In this document: positions 9,384-17,534 of the stretch, one piece after another
Layout of the letters: each line of letters opens with the position of its first letter
Position numbering within the stretch: position 1 is the first letter of the stretch
Assembly (NCBI GenBank): GCA_024103215.1
Contig: JAGFIY010000081.1
Span: forward strand, 1-34,624
DNA: 34,624 nucleotides
DNA from: Melioribacteraceae bacterium
GTDB taxonomy: Bacteria > Bacteroidota > Ignavibacteria > Ignavibacteriales > Melioribacteraceae
Direction: 5' to 3'
The notes under the pieces: model-generated
Database searches by the model: none
Told to the model about the DNA's origin: nothing
What the model saw: the letters and a program-made list of their open reading frames with translations, nothing else
Position numbers and translations under genes: made by a program

Positions 9384-9397
9384 GTGACTTTAGTCAC
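9384..9397. promoter_or_regulatory. GTGAC-N4-GTCAC dyad, Crp/Fnr-like operator candidate
   Basis: The perfect 5-bp dyad GTGAC-TTTA-GTCAC has the spacing and half-sites of Crp/Fnr-superfamily operators (TGTGA-N6-TCACA type). It lies 76 bp before a TAAATTTG box and about 90 bp before the glycosyltransferase start on the other strand, so it could act on either gene. No Crp/Fnr gene is in the window. Single occurrence; may be chance. Confidence 0.35.
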
Positions 9398-9459
9398 ACA
9401 ACGCTATTTCTTAAATACTGAGATTTGTTAATTAAAATTTAAGCGGAACTCAAGCTTAA

Positions 9460-9467
9460 TAAATTTG
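9460..9467 (+). promoter_or_regulatory. Predicted -7 box TAAATTTG
   Basis: The box matches the Bacteroidetes primary-sigma -7 consensus TAnnTTTG exactly. A TTTG occurs upstream at 9424-9427, but the 32-nt gap is too long for the usual -33 element. If used, transcription would start near 9474 and read the small ORF at 9587 and the RlpA-like gene. Confidence 0.3.
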
Positions 9468-9586
9468 TCTAAGAATATACAAAAAATGAGGCATTAACTT
9501 TCAGTTGATAAGCCCGAAAAATTATGGAATTATTTCTACTTACATATGGCTTAATAATTACACTGCTCTTAAGAGAAGGAGTTGTG

Positions 9587-9823
9587 ATGCCTGCATTGTT
9601 GTACAGCCGTGACGTAAAAAACAAATCATCATTATCTCTTAATAAGAGTTTGGAAACTCAAAACAAATCATTTTTTAATCAAATAGCATCAAAAAATCCC
9701 CGGCTAAACTCATTTAATTGTTATACCGGATGTTTACTATTTGATTCCAACAATATAGGAGAATTTTTTATCTCTAATAATTATCCTGCAAACGGGATAG
9801 TTGCTCCGGTCTACAAAATATAG
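9587..9823 (+). CDS. Possible small protein, 78 aa, unknown
   Basis: The ATG at 9587 sits 5 nt after AGAAGGAG (9574-9581), one of the best ribosome sites in the window, so I prefer it to the in-frame ATG at 9524, which has none. The 78-aa product (beginning MPALLYSRD) is rich in Ser and Asn, with two Cys in CYTGC near residue 45. It has no signal peptide, helix or motif I recognise. It lies 54 nt before the RlpA-like gene, on the same strand, and could be co-transcribed with it. It could also be a leader peptide or a spurious frame. Confidence 0.4.
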   Translation: MPALLYSRDVKNKSSLSLNKSLETQNKSFFNQIASKNPRLNSFNCYTGCLLFDSNNIGEFFISNNYPANGIVAPVYKI

Positions 9824-9877
9824 TTTCCTTTTTTCCTTGAAGTATTATTTATTATTAACAAACTATGAGGCAAATTA

Positions 9878-10369
9878 GTGCGTAAAATAAAAATAATGAT
9901 AGTTACCATTTTACTTTTGACGGGATTGGCAGTCTTGGTTCCGAATATTGTGGCGGCTATCGAAAATGATTCCGATGCAACTTATGGAATAGATATCAGC
10001 GCAATCGATGCTCGAATTACGGAATCATTAATTAAAATTGAAGACAAAGGTTCGATGATCGCTTCCTGGTACGGACCTAAGTTTCATGGAAGGGTTACCG
10101 CAAACGGTGAATCATATGACCAGATGGGTTATACCGCTGCACATAAATCCCTTCCGTTTGGGACAATACTTAGGTTAATAAACCCCGAAAACGGAAAATC
10201 CGTGATAGTTAGAATCAACGATCGAGGACCATACATTAAGGGACGAGACATCGATCTTTCAAAGGGCGCCGCAATTGCTTTAGGTTCGCTTAATACTGGT
10301 GTGATAAAGGTGAACGTACAGCAAATTTATTCGGATGAATCTTTAATGCCCGTTGGCGGAAAAATGTAA
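9878..10369 (+). CDS. RlpA-like double-psi beta-barrel protein
   Basis: This 163-aa protein starts with GTG at 9878, behind ATGAGG (9865-9870). An N-terminal hydrophobic segment (about 5-27) is a signal peptide or anchor. Residues 58-152 form an RlpA-type double-psi beta-barrel: ASWYGPKFHGRVTANGE, AAHKSLPFGT, and VRINDRGPYIKGRDIDLS. These are the conserved signature segments of RlpA, some members of which are lytic transglycosylases that act on peptide-stripped (denuded) glycan at septa. There is no SPOR domain, as in many short homologues, so septal targeting is unclear. No lipobox Cys is present. It is followed by a strong terminator at 10392. Confidence 0.88.
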   Translation: MRKIKIMIVTILLLTGLAVLVPNIVAAIENDSDATYGIDISAIDARITESLIKIEDKGSMIASWYGPKFHGRVTANGESYDQMGYTAAHKSLPFGTILRLINPENGKSVIVRINDRGPYIKGRDIDLSKGAAIALGSLNTGVIKVNVQQIYSDESLMPVGGKM

Positions 10370-10391
10370 TTCTTTTTGTGAGTGAATTATG

Positions 10392-10415
10392 AGTCCGGTT
10401 TTGCCGGACTTTTTT
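10392..10415 (+). terminator. Rho-independent terminator
   Basis: The stem AGTCCGG (10392-10398) pairs with CCGGACT (10404-10410) around a 5-nt TTTTG loop, followed by a T-tract. It lies 22 nt after the RlpA-like stop codon and before the receptor-kinase gene. It is the only textbook intrinsic terminator I see in the window. Confidence 0.92.
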
Positions 10416-10470
10416 ATTTTAAAGAACTGTTTTCCAAAAAATAATTTCCGAAGCGTGTTAATTTAATTTT

Positions 10471-13400
10471 ATGATCCCCAGAAATTATGTTTACATATTA
10501 TTGATTTTTCTCATCTTTGTGTTTTTTCAAAACTGCACACAGGAGAATAATACCGGCACAATTTTGGAAGAACCCGCAAACTATTGGCATAAAGAACTTG
10601 ATGTGGACTTGGGGGCAAAGGCGGAAATTCTTGAAGAGGGATCGAATCTCATTATTTCCCGGGGGCGCGGCGAAAACATAAAGGGTTTTGTTTATCAAAA
10701 AATAAGAAATGAATGGACCACGGTTGATTCATTCGATTATTCGGATTATCCACAGCTTGCCTCGATAGGAAATACATTTTACTATATCTACCACCAAACT
10801 CATCACGGATATTATAGACCGAAAATGTTTAAGGTAATAGACGGGATAAAATCCGAAATAATACTTCCGGCATTAATGTGGGACGAGACAGACTACGTTA
10901 TGTGGCGCGGAATGTCGGTTGTCGACGAAAGCAATATCTGGCTCGCCGGTCAGCAGGGCAAAATAATTCATTTCGATGGTAACTCATGGAAAAAAGTAAA
11001 AAATCCCGCCGAAAACTTAGAGCGAAATGATTTGAGTAAAGGAGATCTTACATCTATTAAAATGATCCATAACAATACTGGATTTGCAGTAGGAAAAGAC
11101 GGAATGGTTTTAAGGTACAACGGTGATGATTGGAATAAATTGGATGCAGGGAGAGATAAATATCTTAACTCAGTTGATATAAATGAAAAGGGCAATGGAT
11201 GGATAGTTGGAGAGAAAGGAACAATAATTCGAATTGAGGGAAGTGAATTAATAGATAGATCATTGAATGAAGCTGTCGATCTGAATTCTGTGAAAATTAT
11301 TGATGAGAACAATGCTGTTGCTGTTGGAAAAAAATCAAGTTTTTATATCTACGAAAACGGAATCTGGAAGCGTGATTCTTCAGCTGCCAATATCACAGAT
11401 GATTTTGTGGACGTAGAGGTGATTTCAAGCGTAAACGGAGAAAATTTGTACCTGCTTGTAGGTTTAGAAGGAGTATATTCAAACTCGGAAGTGATAGGTT
11501 TTTCATTTACAAAAATTACAACCCAAGCAAATATTAAGAACTTTGGTAATGTGGGAATTTTCTTTCAGCAACAAGATGAATTCCCGGCTCTCCTGGTTGA
11601 AAACGAAAATAGTAATGCAATTCTTTACAGAAACGAGGGGAAGAACACATACGTTGAAACACTACTACCACTAAACGGAAATGTGAACACAAATGTACCG
11701 GCAAAATCCCTTGTTGCTGATTTTAACAATGATGGATTTAAGGACATAATATTAATTTACTCCGAAACACTACATTATTTCTTCCTAGGAAAATCCGACG
11801 GTTCATTTATTGATGCGACAAGTTCAAGCGGATTGAACTTCGAGTCGATTGATCAAGTATTAAAAATGACTGTTTCAGCAGCAGATTTTAACGCAGACGG
11901 ATTTCTCGACATCTACATTTCAAACCATAATTTTCGTGATTATTTGTTCGAAGGTAACGGCGCAGGGGGTTTTTCTGATCGCTACTCGGACAGTGGCATC
12001 GAAAAGGAACTAGGTTATGAATCTTTTGGGGCGACAATTGCCGATTTCAATAACGATAATCTCCCCGATGTTTTCCTAACATACAAGCAAAGAACCGGGA
12101 AAAGAAATTCGGATTTATTTATTAATAGCGGGGATTTTAAGTTTCGCAGAAAAATGGTTTCAGCATTTGTTACTAGTGAATCCCCTCTTACTTATTCCTC
12201 TCTTGCTGCCGATTTCAACAATGACGGGAGCAATGATATTCTTGTGTTCTCAAACCGCATTCCCCCGGCAATTTACTTAAACGATGGTGATGCCGGATTT
12301 AGAAACGCTTCATCTGAATTTGAGTTGGACAAAGTAATTTATCATCCCGATCCCTCCACGGGTTTACTAGCCGCTGCAGATATAAACAACGACGGTTATA
12401 TCGATTTTTTTATGAGCAGTAAATTATATCTAAACAATAGCGGTAAAAAATTCGAAGAGGTATCTGGCAGCACAGGAATAAATTTTACCGGTAATCCAAG
12501 TTTTGCTGATATCGATCTTGACGGAGATGTAGATCTTTTTGTTGGAAGCTCGACAACCTCGCTTGGCGGAGGCGAAAGAGCAGCAATGTTTAGGAATAAT
12601 TTGAATAACAGCAATTATGCTTTCATTAAATTAATAGCTGATAGATCGAACCGTGATGCGATTGGTTCTAAAATATTTATTAAATCGTTTGATAAAAACG
12701 GCAATCTAAAAGATAAACTACTTTACGAGATCGGAACCGGATCTTCTCCGATAGCTCAGAATAATTTGGCAGTTCAATTAATAGGCCTTCCACAAGCTGA
12801 TTCGATCTCAGCTTCCATTATATTTCCAAGCGGAACCGAAAAAACAATTGAGAACTTAAAGAAAAAACAAAAATATACTGTTTATGAATCCGGGTTAATT
12901 CTTAATAAAATTATCCTGGCTTTTAAGTCGATTGATCGTTCGCTGAAAACTATAAATGTATTTTATGAAACATTAAGAATTGCAGTGCTTGCTTTGCTGT
13001 TCGTTCTTTCACTTATCTTTTTAAGAAAATTTGAAAAAACTAATTTTAGAGTCGGAACAGTAGCTTTATTGATACTATTGATTTTTCTGATGCTTGTTCA
13101 TTTCTTTCATGATTATCGAAGCACTTTTAGTATTTTACTTCCTATAACAGCACCGGTATTTGGACTAATTCTTTTCTCCTACGTGAGTTCTCTAATAAGG
13201 GAAACAAAGGAGAGAAAATTCATTTCTCATTTCAAAATAGATTCTATTATTGGTGAAGGAGGGATGGGAAAAGTTTATAAAGCTGTTGATATTCACACAA
13301 AGCAAGTCATTGCGTTAAAGGTTCTTCATCCGCAATTAATGAGCGATCCAGACAACAAAAAAAGACTTACAACGGAGGGACAGATTCTTTCCTCTTTTGA

Positions 13401-14016
13401 TCATCCGAATATTATTAGAGTTTCGGAAATCGGCGAAGCAAAAGATTATAGCTTTATTGCTATGGATTATCTGCCTAATGGAACCCTTCAAAACTATATC
13501 GAAGAAAAATTTCCGCTGCCGCAAAACGAAGTAAAAAGAATATTGATCCAAATCTGTGAAGGTCTCTACTCAATTCATTCACAAAGAGTAATCCACAGAG
13601 ATCTTAAAGCAGCTAACATCATGTTTGATGATAAAATGAATGTTAAAATCATGGACTTCGGACTTTCAAAATCTCCGCTTGTTTCACAAATGACCTCGCT
13701 TGGAACGGTGATAGGAACTTTGGGCTATGTTGCCCCCGAACAGATTACCAATATAAACGTCGATGAAAGAACAGATATTTTCTCGTTCGGAGTAATAATG
13801 TATCAGATACTGACGAACACTCTTCCATTTAAGGGCGAAAATGAAATAGCACTTATTCACTCTATCTTTAATACAATTCCTGTAAACCCATCGGTGCTTA
13901 ATAAATCAGTGTCACAAGATCAAGATCGGGTTGTGCTGAAAGCTATTGCAAAAGACCCGAATGATAGATATTATGACTGCAAAATTTTACAACTTGATAT
14001 AGAAAAATATTTTTAG
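10471..14016 (+). CDS. Trans-envelope FG-GAP/UnbV receptor-like Ser/Thr kinase
   Basis: This 1181-aa protein has an unusual order. Residues 1-22 are a signal peptide, possibly lipidated at Cys22 (FFQNC, a non-consensus lipobox). About 147-310: four BNR/YCF48-like repeats, each with an AVG/LAG-type turn. About 410-690: six FG-GAP/VCBS repeats with calcium-binding DxNxDG-type loops (first at D417, last at D680). About 716-808: an ASPIC/UnbV domain (DAIGSKIFIKS, GTGSSPIAQNNLAVQLIG, FPSGTEKTI). Three membrane helices follow (about 837-853, 863-880, 886-909), then a Ser/Thr kinase (921-1181) with glycine loop GEGGMGKVYKA, Lys950, HRD Asp1044, DFG Asp1062 and APE. Three helices put the ectodomain outside and the kinase in the cytoplasm. 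Catalytic residues are all present. The sigma-54 activator gene starts 8 nt downstream, likely the same transcript. Confidence 0.9.
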   Translation: MIPRNYVYILLIFLIFVFFQNCTQENNTGTILEEPANYWHKELDVDLGAKAEILEEGSNLIISRGRGENIKGFVYQKIRNEWTTVDSFDYSDYPQLASIGNTFYYIYHQTHHGYYRPKMFKVIDGIKSEIILPALMWDETDYVMWRGMSVVDESNIWLAGQQGKIIHFDGNSWKKVKNPAENLERNDLSKGDLTSIKMIHNNTGFAVGKDGMVLRYNGDDWNKLDAGRDKYLNSVDINEKGNGWIVGEKGTIIRIEGSELIDRSLNEAVDLNSVKIIDENNAVAVGKKSSFYIYENGIWKRDSSAANITDDFVDVEVISSVNGENLYLLVGLEGVYSNSEVIGFSFTKITTQANIKNFGNVGIFFQQQDEFPALLVENENSNAILYRNEGKNTYVETLLPLNGNVNTNVPAKSLVADFNNDGFKDIILIYSETLHYFFLGKSDGSFIDATSSSGLNFESIDQVLKMTVSAADFNADGFLDIYISNHNFRDYLFEGNGAGGFSDRYSDSGIEKELGYESFGATIADFNNDNLPDVFLTYKQRTGKRNSDLFINSGDFKFRRKMVSAFVTSESPLTYSSLAADFNNDGSNDILVFSNRIPPAIYLNDGDAGFRNASSEFELDKVIYHPDPSTGLLAAADINNDGYIDFFMSSKLYLNNSGKKFEEVSGSTGINFTGNPSFADIDLDGDVDLFVGSSTTSLGGGERAAMFRNNLNNSNYAFIKLIADRSNRDAIGSKIFIKSFDKNGNLKDKLLYEIGTGSSPIAQNNLAVQLIGLPQADSISASIIFPSGTEKTIENLKKKQKYTVYESGLILNKIILAFKSIDRSLKTINVFYETLRIAVLALLFVLSLIFLRKFEKTNFRVGTVALLILLIFLMLVHFFHDYRSTFSILLPITAPVFGLILFSYVSSLIRETKERKFISHFKIDSIIGEGGMGKVYKAVDIHTKQVIALKVLHPQLMSDPDNKKRLTTEGQILSSFDHPNIIRVSEIGEAKDYSFIAMDYLPNGTLQNYIEEKFPLPQNEVKRILIQICEGLYSIHSQRVIHRDLKAANIMFDDKMNVKIMDFGLSKSPLVSQMTSLGTVIGTLGYVAPEQITNINVDERTDIFSFGVIMYQILTNTLPFKGENEIALIHSIFNTIPVNPSVLNKSVSQDQDRVVLKAIAKDPNDRYYDCKILQLDIEKYF

Positions 14017-14024
14017 GTACAGAT

Positions 14025-15749
14025 ATGCTCCCCGGCGATACTACAAGAGAAAAGCTAAGTAAAAAGTTCGGTGATTTTGTAAGTGAAATTTCCGGAGATT
14101 TTATGAATGTAATGCAGAGTATCAAAAGCGGTGAATCGAAAGAAATTACAACGAAACTTGTCGAATCAATCTTTAAGAAAACTCTAAATTTTTCAAGAAA
14201 TTTTAATGATGAAATCGAAGAATATTTGGAAGGCTCAGAAAAACTTCGGGAAAAGATTGAATACTTGACTGAAGAAAACAGAAAACTTGAGGTTCTTTAT
14301 TTATCCGGCATCCAATTTCTATCCGACATTGAACTGAAAGTCTTAATGCAAAAAGCAGTCGAAACCGTTGTAAAGGAATTAAAAGCCGACGAAGGATTTA
14401 TTATAATTACTGATGAAAATGCGGAGATTGATTCGATCTTTGCAAAAAATATTGATCCCGAAGTTGATACAACAGCAAAAGATTTGAGCACTTCGGTAAT
14501 TAAAAACAGTCTTGAAAATCTTAAGCCGGTAAGTTTGAATGATATTAAAAGCGAACAAGAATTTTCTAAGCGAAACAGTGTAGTAAGTTTAGGTTTATCA
14601 GCAGTTATATGTGTACCACTAATTTCGGGAAGTTTAGTTCTAGGTGCCGTTTATCTCGATAGACGCAACAAGCAGAATCCTTTTTCCGATAACGATTTAA
14701 AATTTCTTATATCGTTTGCCAAACAAATAGTTAAGGGTTTGGAAATAACGATGGAAATTTCTTCGCTCGAGCAAAAGCTTGTTAAAAAATCGGGCGATAG
14801 ATTTAATACACTTCGTTCAGAATTTAAATGTGATGATATTGTTGGAGAAAGTAAGGAGATTTTCTCTGTTCTGAACCTTGCTTCAAAACTTGCAAAATCG
14901 GAAATACCGGTTCTTCTTCTCGGCGAAAACGGAACAGGAAAAGAGCTTATCGCGAGAGCAATACACAACAATAGCACTAGAAGTAACGGACCATTTGTCG
15001 CACTGAATTGTGCGGCAATTCCAGAAGAGCTGCTTGAATCCGAACTTTTCGGTTACGAAGAAGGTGCGTTTACCGGAGCTAAAAATTCAAAACCCGGAAA
15101 AATTGAAACGGCTGACGGGGGCACTCTATTCCTCGATGAAATCGGGGATCTTTCATTAACACTTCAAGCAAAGCTGCTGCGTGTGCTTCAAACGAAGGAA
15201 CTCGAAAGATTAGGATCGACATCTTCGCGGAAAATTGATATGCGGATTATTTCCGCGACCAATCAAAATCTGGCAGAGATGGTAAAGCAGAAAAAATTCA
15301 GAGAGGATCTTTATTACAGAATTAAAGTTATGGATATAACGATTCCTCCTCTAAGAAAAAGGAAAGACGATATCGAAAGCTTAGTTGAATTTATGATTGA
15401 AAAATATTCGGATGGGGAACAATATGAAATTTCCCCAAAATTTACGGCATTGCTCGAAGCTTACGATTGGCCGGGAAATATCCGTGAACTCGAAAATGTT
15501 GTGCAGCGGAGTATTGCGCTGGCAAAAAATAATTACATAGATCATAATGATCTTCCAGATGAGATTTCAGAAATAGAAACTTTTGTTGATGTAAGTGAAA
15601 ATAAAACACTTGAAGAAGCCGAAAAAGAATTTAGAAGAAGTTATCTGAAAAAGGTAATTAATCAATCAGCATCAAAAGCCGAAGCTGCCGAAAAACTGGG
15701 GATAAACCGTTCGCATCTTCATAAATTAATAGCCCAGTTGGACATATAA
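14025..15749 (+). CDS. GAF-domain sigma-54-dependent activator
   Basis: This 574-aa protein has an N-terminal helical/coiled-coil region (about 8-92), a GAF domain (about 95-245, ending in VLGAVYLDRRN and a long helix), a sigma-54 AAA+ domain with Walker A GENGTGKE (300-307), GAFTGA (347-352) and Walker B FLDE (369-372), and a C-terminal Fis-type HTH (about 540-572, AEAAEKLGINRSHLHKLI). It has no receiver domain, so it is not a normal two-component partner. The receptor-like Ser/Thr kinase gene ends 8 nt upstream, so phosphorylation by that kinase, or ligand binding by GAF, would control it. Such kinase-activator pairs are known in Myxobacteria, usually with an FHA rather than a GAF domain. 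The ribosome site is weak. Confidence 0.9.
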   Translation: MLPGDTTREKLSKKFGDFVSEISGDFMNVMQSIKSGESKEITTKLVESIFKKTLNFSRNFNDEIEEYLEGSEKLREKIEYLTEENRKLEVLYLSGIQFLSDIELKVLMQKAVETVVKELKADEGFIIITDENAEIDSIFAKNIDPEVDTTAKDLSTSVIKNSLENLKPVSLNDIKSEQEFSKRNSVVSLGLSAVICVPLISGSLVLGAVYLDRRNKQNPFSDNDLKFLISFAKQIVKGLEITMEISSLEQKLVKKSGDRFNTLRSEFKCDDIVGESKEIFSVLNLASKLAKSEIPVLLLGENGTGKELIARAIHNNSTRSNGPFVALNCAAIPEELLESELFGYEEGAFTGAKNSKPGKIETADGGTLFLDEIGDLSLTLQAKLLRVLQTKELERLGSTSSRKIDMRIISATNQNLAEMVKQKKFREDLYYRIKVMDITIPPLRKRKDDIESLVEFMIEKYSDGEQYEISPKFTALLEAYDWPGNIRELENVVQRSIALAKNNYIDHNDLPDEISEIETFVDVSENKTLEEAEKEFRRSYLKKVINQSASKAEAAEKLGINRSHLHKLIAQLDI

Positions 15750-15961
15750 TTTTCGTATTCATATTACTCGTTGAATATTCAAAATTTTCATTCAAAAAAA
15801 CTCAGTGGACCTGTAACCCGGAACTTGCAACCTTTAAACAAAACCAACGCAAATTGGGAAACTGTATCGATTTTAGTAATAAATACTATTTCCCGGGAAA
15901 ATATAGATCGTTTGTCTGCTTTATTCGCTTTTCTTATCTTTACACCTAAATTAATTTAACA

Positions 15962-16279
15962 ATGAAAACGAAGACAAAAAAAACCATAGATTTTTTAATC
16001 ATTATTCTCGTGTTTGCATTAACCGGCTCGAGTGTGGCTTATCTTTCCGGTATAATTATGAGCGGACTCGGATTTAAGCCATGGACTATCATGTACGTTC
16101 TTGGCTATATCCTTTTAATCTTTCCCTTGTATCAAGGGCTAACACTTGTTTATGCAGCAATTTTCGGAAAGTTTAATTTTTTCTATTCACGACAAAAGAA
16201 AATAGCAATTAAGCTTATCTCGCTTTTCAAACGTTCTAAAAAAGAAGTTTCGATCACCTCTGAAACCACAAATTCTTAA
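15962..16279 (+). CDS. Small membrane protein, DUF6787-like
   Basis: This 105-aa protein has two membrane helices (about 10-33 and 42-68), separated by a short loop containing GLGFKPWTI. The segments FALTGSSVAYL, YILLIFPLYQGL and AIFGKFNFFYSRQKK resemble DUF6787, a small Bacteroidota family known to me from recall only. The tail (about 85-105) is basic and then Ser/Thr-rich. Function is unknown. TATCTTTA, a near match to TAnnTTTG, lies just before the start and may be its -7 box. The preceding 212 bp hold no convincing gene. A glutamate-receptor-like channel gene lies 93 nt downstream. Confidence 0.7.
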   Translation: MKTKTKKTIDFLIIILVFALTGSSVAYLSGIIMSGLGFKPWTIMYVLGYILLIFPLYQGLTLVYAAIFGKFNFFYSRQKKIAIKLISLFKRSKKEVSITSETTNS

Positions 16280-16372
16280 TACTTAAATTCATCATTCTTT
16301 TCTTAACTATTTGATTCTTTTTCGGAAATACATTATTCTTTTGATTAAATGATAATACTTGAAGGGATGGTA

Positions 16373-17422
16373 ATGAAAAATTTTTTGTTGATAATGATTT
16401 TAAGTGTTCTTGCAATAAATGCTCAAGAGAAATTAATCGTAGGTACAAAAGCTGCTGAACCTTTCACAATCAAGAAAAAAGAGGGGAACTGGACCGGAGT
16501 TTCGTTTGAACTTTGGAATATTATTGCAAAGCAAATGGATATCAGCTATGAAATTAAAGAGTATGACCTAGAAGAAATTTTAAACGCTGTTGAACAAGGA
16601 GAAATTGATATAGCCGTTTCGCCGCTTACCATTACTTCCGGGAGAGAAGAAAAATTTGATTTTACTCATCCGTATTTTATAACCGGATTAAGCATTGCCG
16701 CCTCCACGAAAGCCGATGCTGGATTTTTAAGTCTATTTAAAAGAGTAATTTCCGTTGAGTTTTTTGAGGCAGTCGGGGTTCTGATCCTTATTCTTTTTAT
16801 GATCGGGTTTATAACATGGCTTTTTGAAAGGAAGAAGAATCCGGATGAATTCGGCGACGGAAAATCTAAAGGACTTTGGTCAAGCTTTTGGTTTGCTGCC
16901 GTAACAATGACTACTGTGGGCTATGGGGATAAATCTCCCAAATCGGTCGGAGGAAGAATCGTTGCGCTCGTCTGGATGTTTGCCGCGATTATAATAATTT
17001 CAAGCATAACTGCTGCGATTGCATCTGCGTTAACTGTGGGACAGCTCGAGACAAAGGTGAAAGGCTTGAATGATCTTTATTCGGCAAATGTGGGAACAGT
17101 TGCTTCATCTTCTGCAGAATCTTTTTTGATAGATAAAAGAATTAATTATTCGAGCTATAAATCAGTTGAAGAAGGAATTGAAGCTATAGCAGGCGGCGAG
17201 CTTGATGCTTTTGTTTACGATGCCCCGATTATGAAATATATCGTCAAAAAAAATAATCTTTCCGGTAAAGTAAAAGTACTTGCAGTTACACTGGAATCAG
17301 TTTTCTATGGGTTTGCTCTTCCCGCGGAAAGTTCGCTTCGAGAAATGCTTAACCGCGAAATAATAGCAAAAATCAGTGACGTTAAATGGAGGGAAGTGAT
17401 GTTTAAGTATTTCGGAGATTAA
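16373..17422 (+). CDS. GluR0-type ionotropic glutamate receptor K+ channel
   Basis: I start this 349-aa protein at the ATG at 16373, because the signal peptide begins there and GAAGGGATGG lies just before; an in-frame ATG at 16349 would only add eight residues. Order: signal peptide (1-18); first lobe of a bacterial type-3 solute-binding domain (about 20-115); TM1 (about 133-151); pore loop with K+-selectivity filter T181-V-G-Y-G-D186; TM2 (about 196-220); second lobe (about 225-349). Arg91 (in SPLTITSGREE) and Asp283 (in FVYDAP) match the residues that bind the alpha-carboxylate and alpha-amino groups of amino-acid ligands, so a ligand-gated K+ channel is likely. Length and layout fit GluR0. 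The next gene encodes PorV/PorQ, likely unrelated. Confidence 0.92.
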   Translation: MKNFLLIMILSVLAINAQEKLIVGTKAAEPFTIKKKEGNWTGVSFELWNIIAKQMDISYEIKEYDLEEILNAVEQGEIDIAVSPLTITSGREEKFDFTHPYFITGLSIAASTKADAGFLSLFKRVISVEFFEAVGVLILILFMIGFITWLFERKKNPDEFGDGKSKGLWSSFWFAAVTMTTVGYGDKSPKSVGGRIVALVWMFAAIIIISSITAAIASALTVGQLETKVKGLNDLYSANVGTVASSSAESFLIDKRINYSSYKSVEEGIEAIAGGELDAFVYDAPIMKYIVKKNNLSGKVKVLAVTLESVFYGFALPAESSLREMLNREIIAKISDVKWREVMFKYFGD

Positions 17423-17534
17423 TGAAACCGCAGTTCCATAATCATATTTTGTCGATTACTTTTGATCACTTAAAAATGCCTTGCCATTATAGCTATTTAT
17501 CTTTAAAATCGAAGCGTAAATAAAGGATTATATT

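Larger units (their letters stand above)
9296..9586. other. Intergenic regulatory region
   Basis: This region separates the minus-strand glycosyltransferase gene from the plus-strand RlpA-like unit. It holds a small GTTTG-TTTT-CAAAC hairpin (9331-9344), a GTGAC dyad (9384-9397) and a TAAATTTG box (9460-9467), the last two listed separately. A frame open from 9524 reaches into it, but its first 21 codons look non-coding. I see nothing else in it. Confidence 0.5.

Noticed and set aside
9524..9586. Longer start for the small ORF at 9587
   Set aside because: The upstream ATG has no Shine-Dalgarno site, whereas the ATG at 9587 has AGAAGGAG; extra residues look non-coding.
9864..9875. TATGAGGCAAAT, also found at 30268-30279
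   Set aside because: The shared 12-mer covers the ribosome site of two genes; it is more likely a common Shine-Dalgarno context than a regulatory repeat.
13336..13551. Minus-strand open frame inside the kinase domain
   Set aside because: The opposite strand encodes conserved kinase motifs; this is a shadow.
15771..15959. Reading frame of 62 codons from a TTG
   Set aside because: No ribosome site, no motif and intergenic-like composition before the DUF6787-like gene; kept as intergenic.
16349..16372. Eight-residue N-terminal extension of the GluR0-like channel
   Set aside because: The signal peptide begins at the ATG at 16373, which also has the better ribosome site.
17423..17534. Possible sigma-54 (-24/-12) promoter for the PorV/PorQ gene
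   Set aside because: A TGGCA exists on the minus strand, but the expected GC at -12 is absent; other intergenic regions gave no match either.
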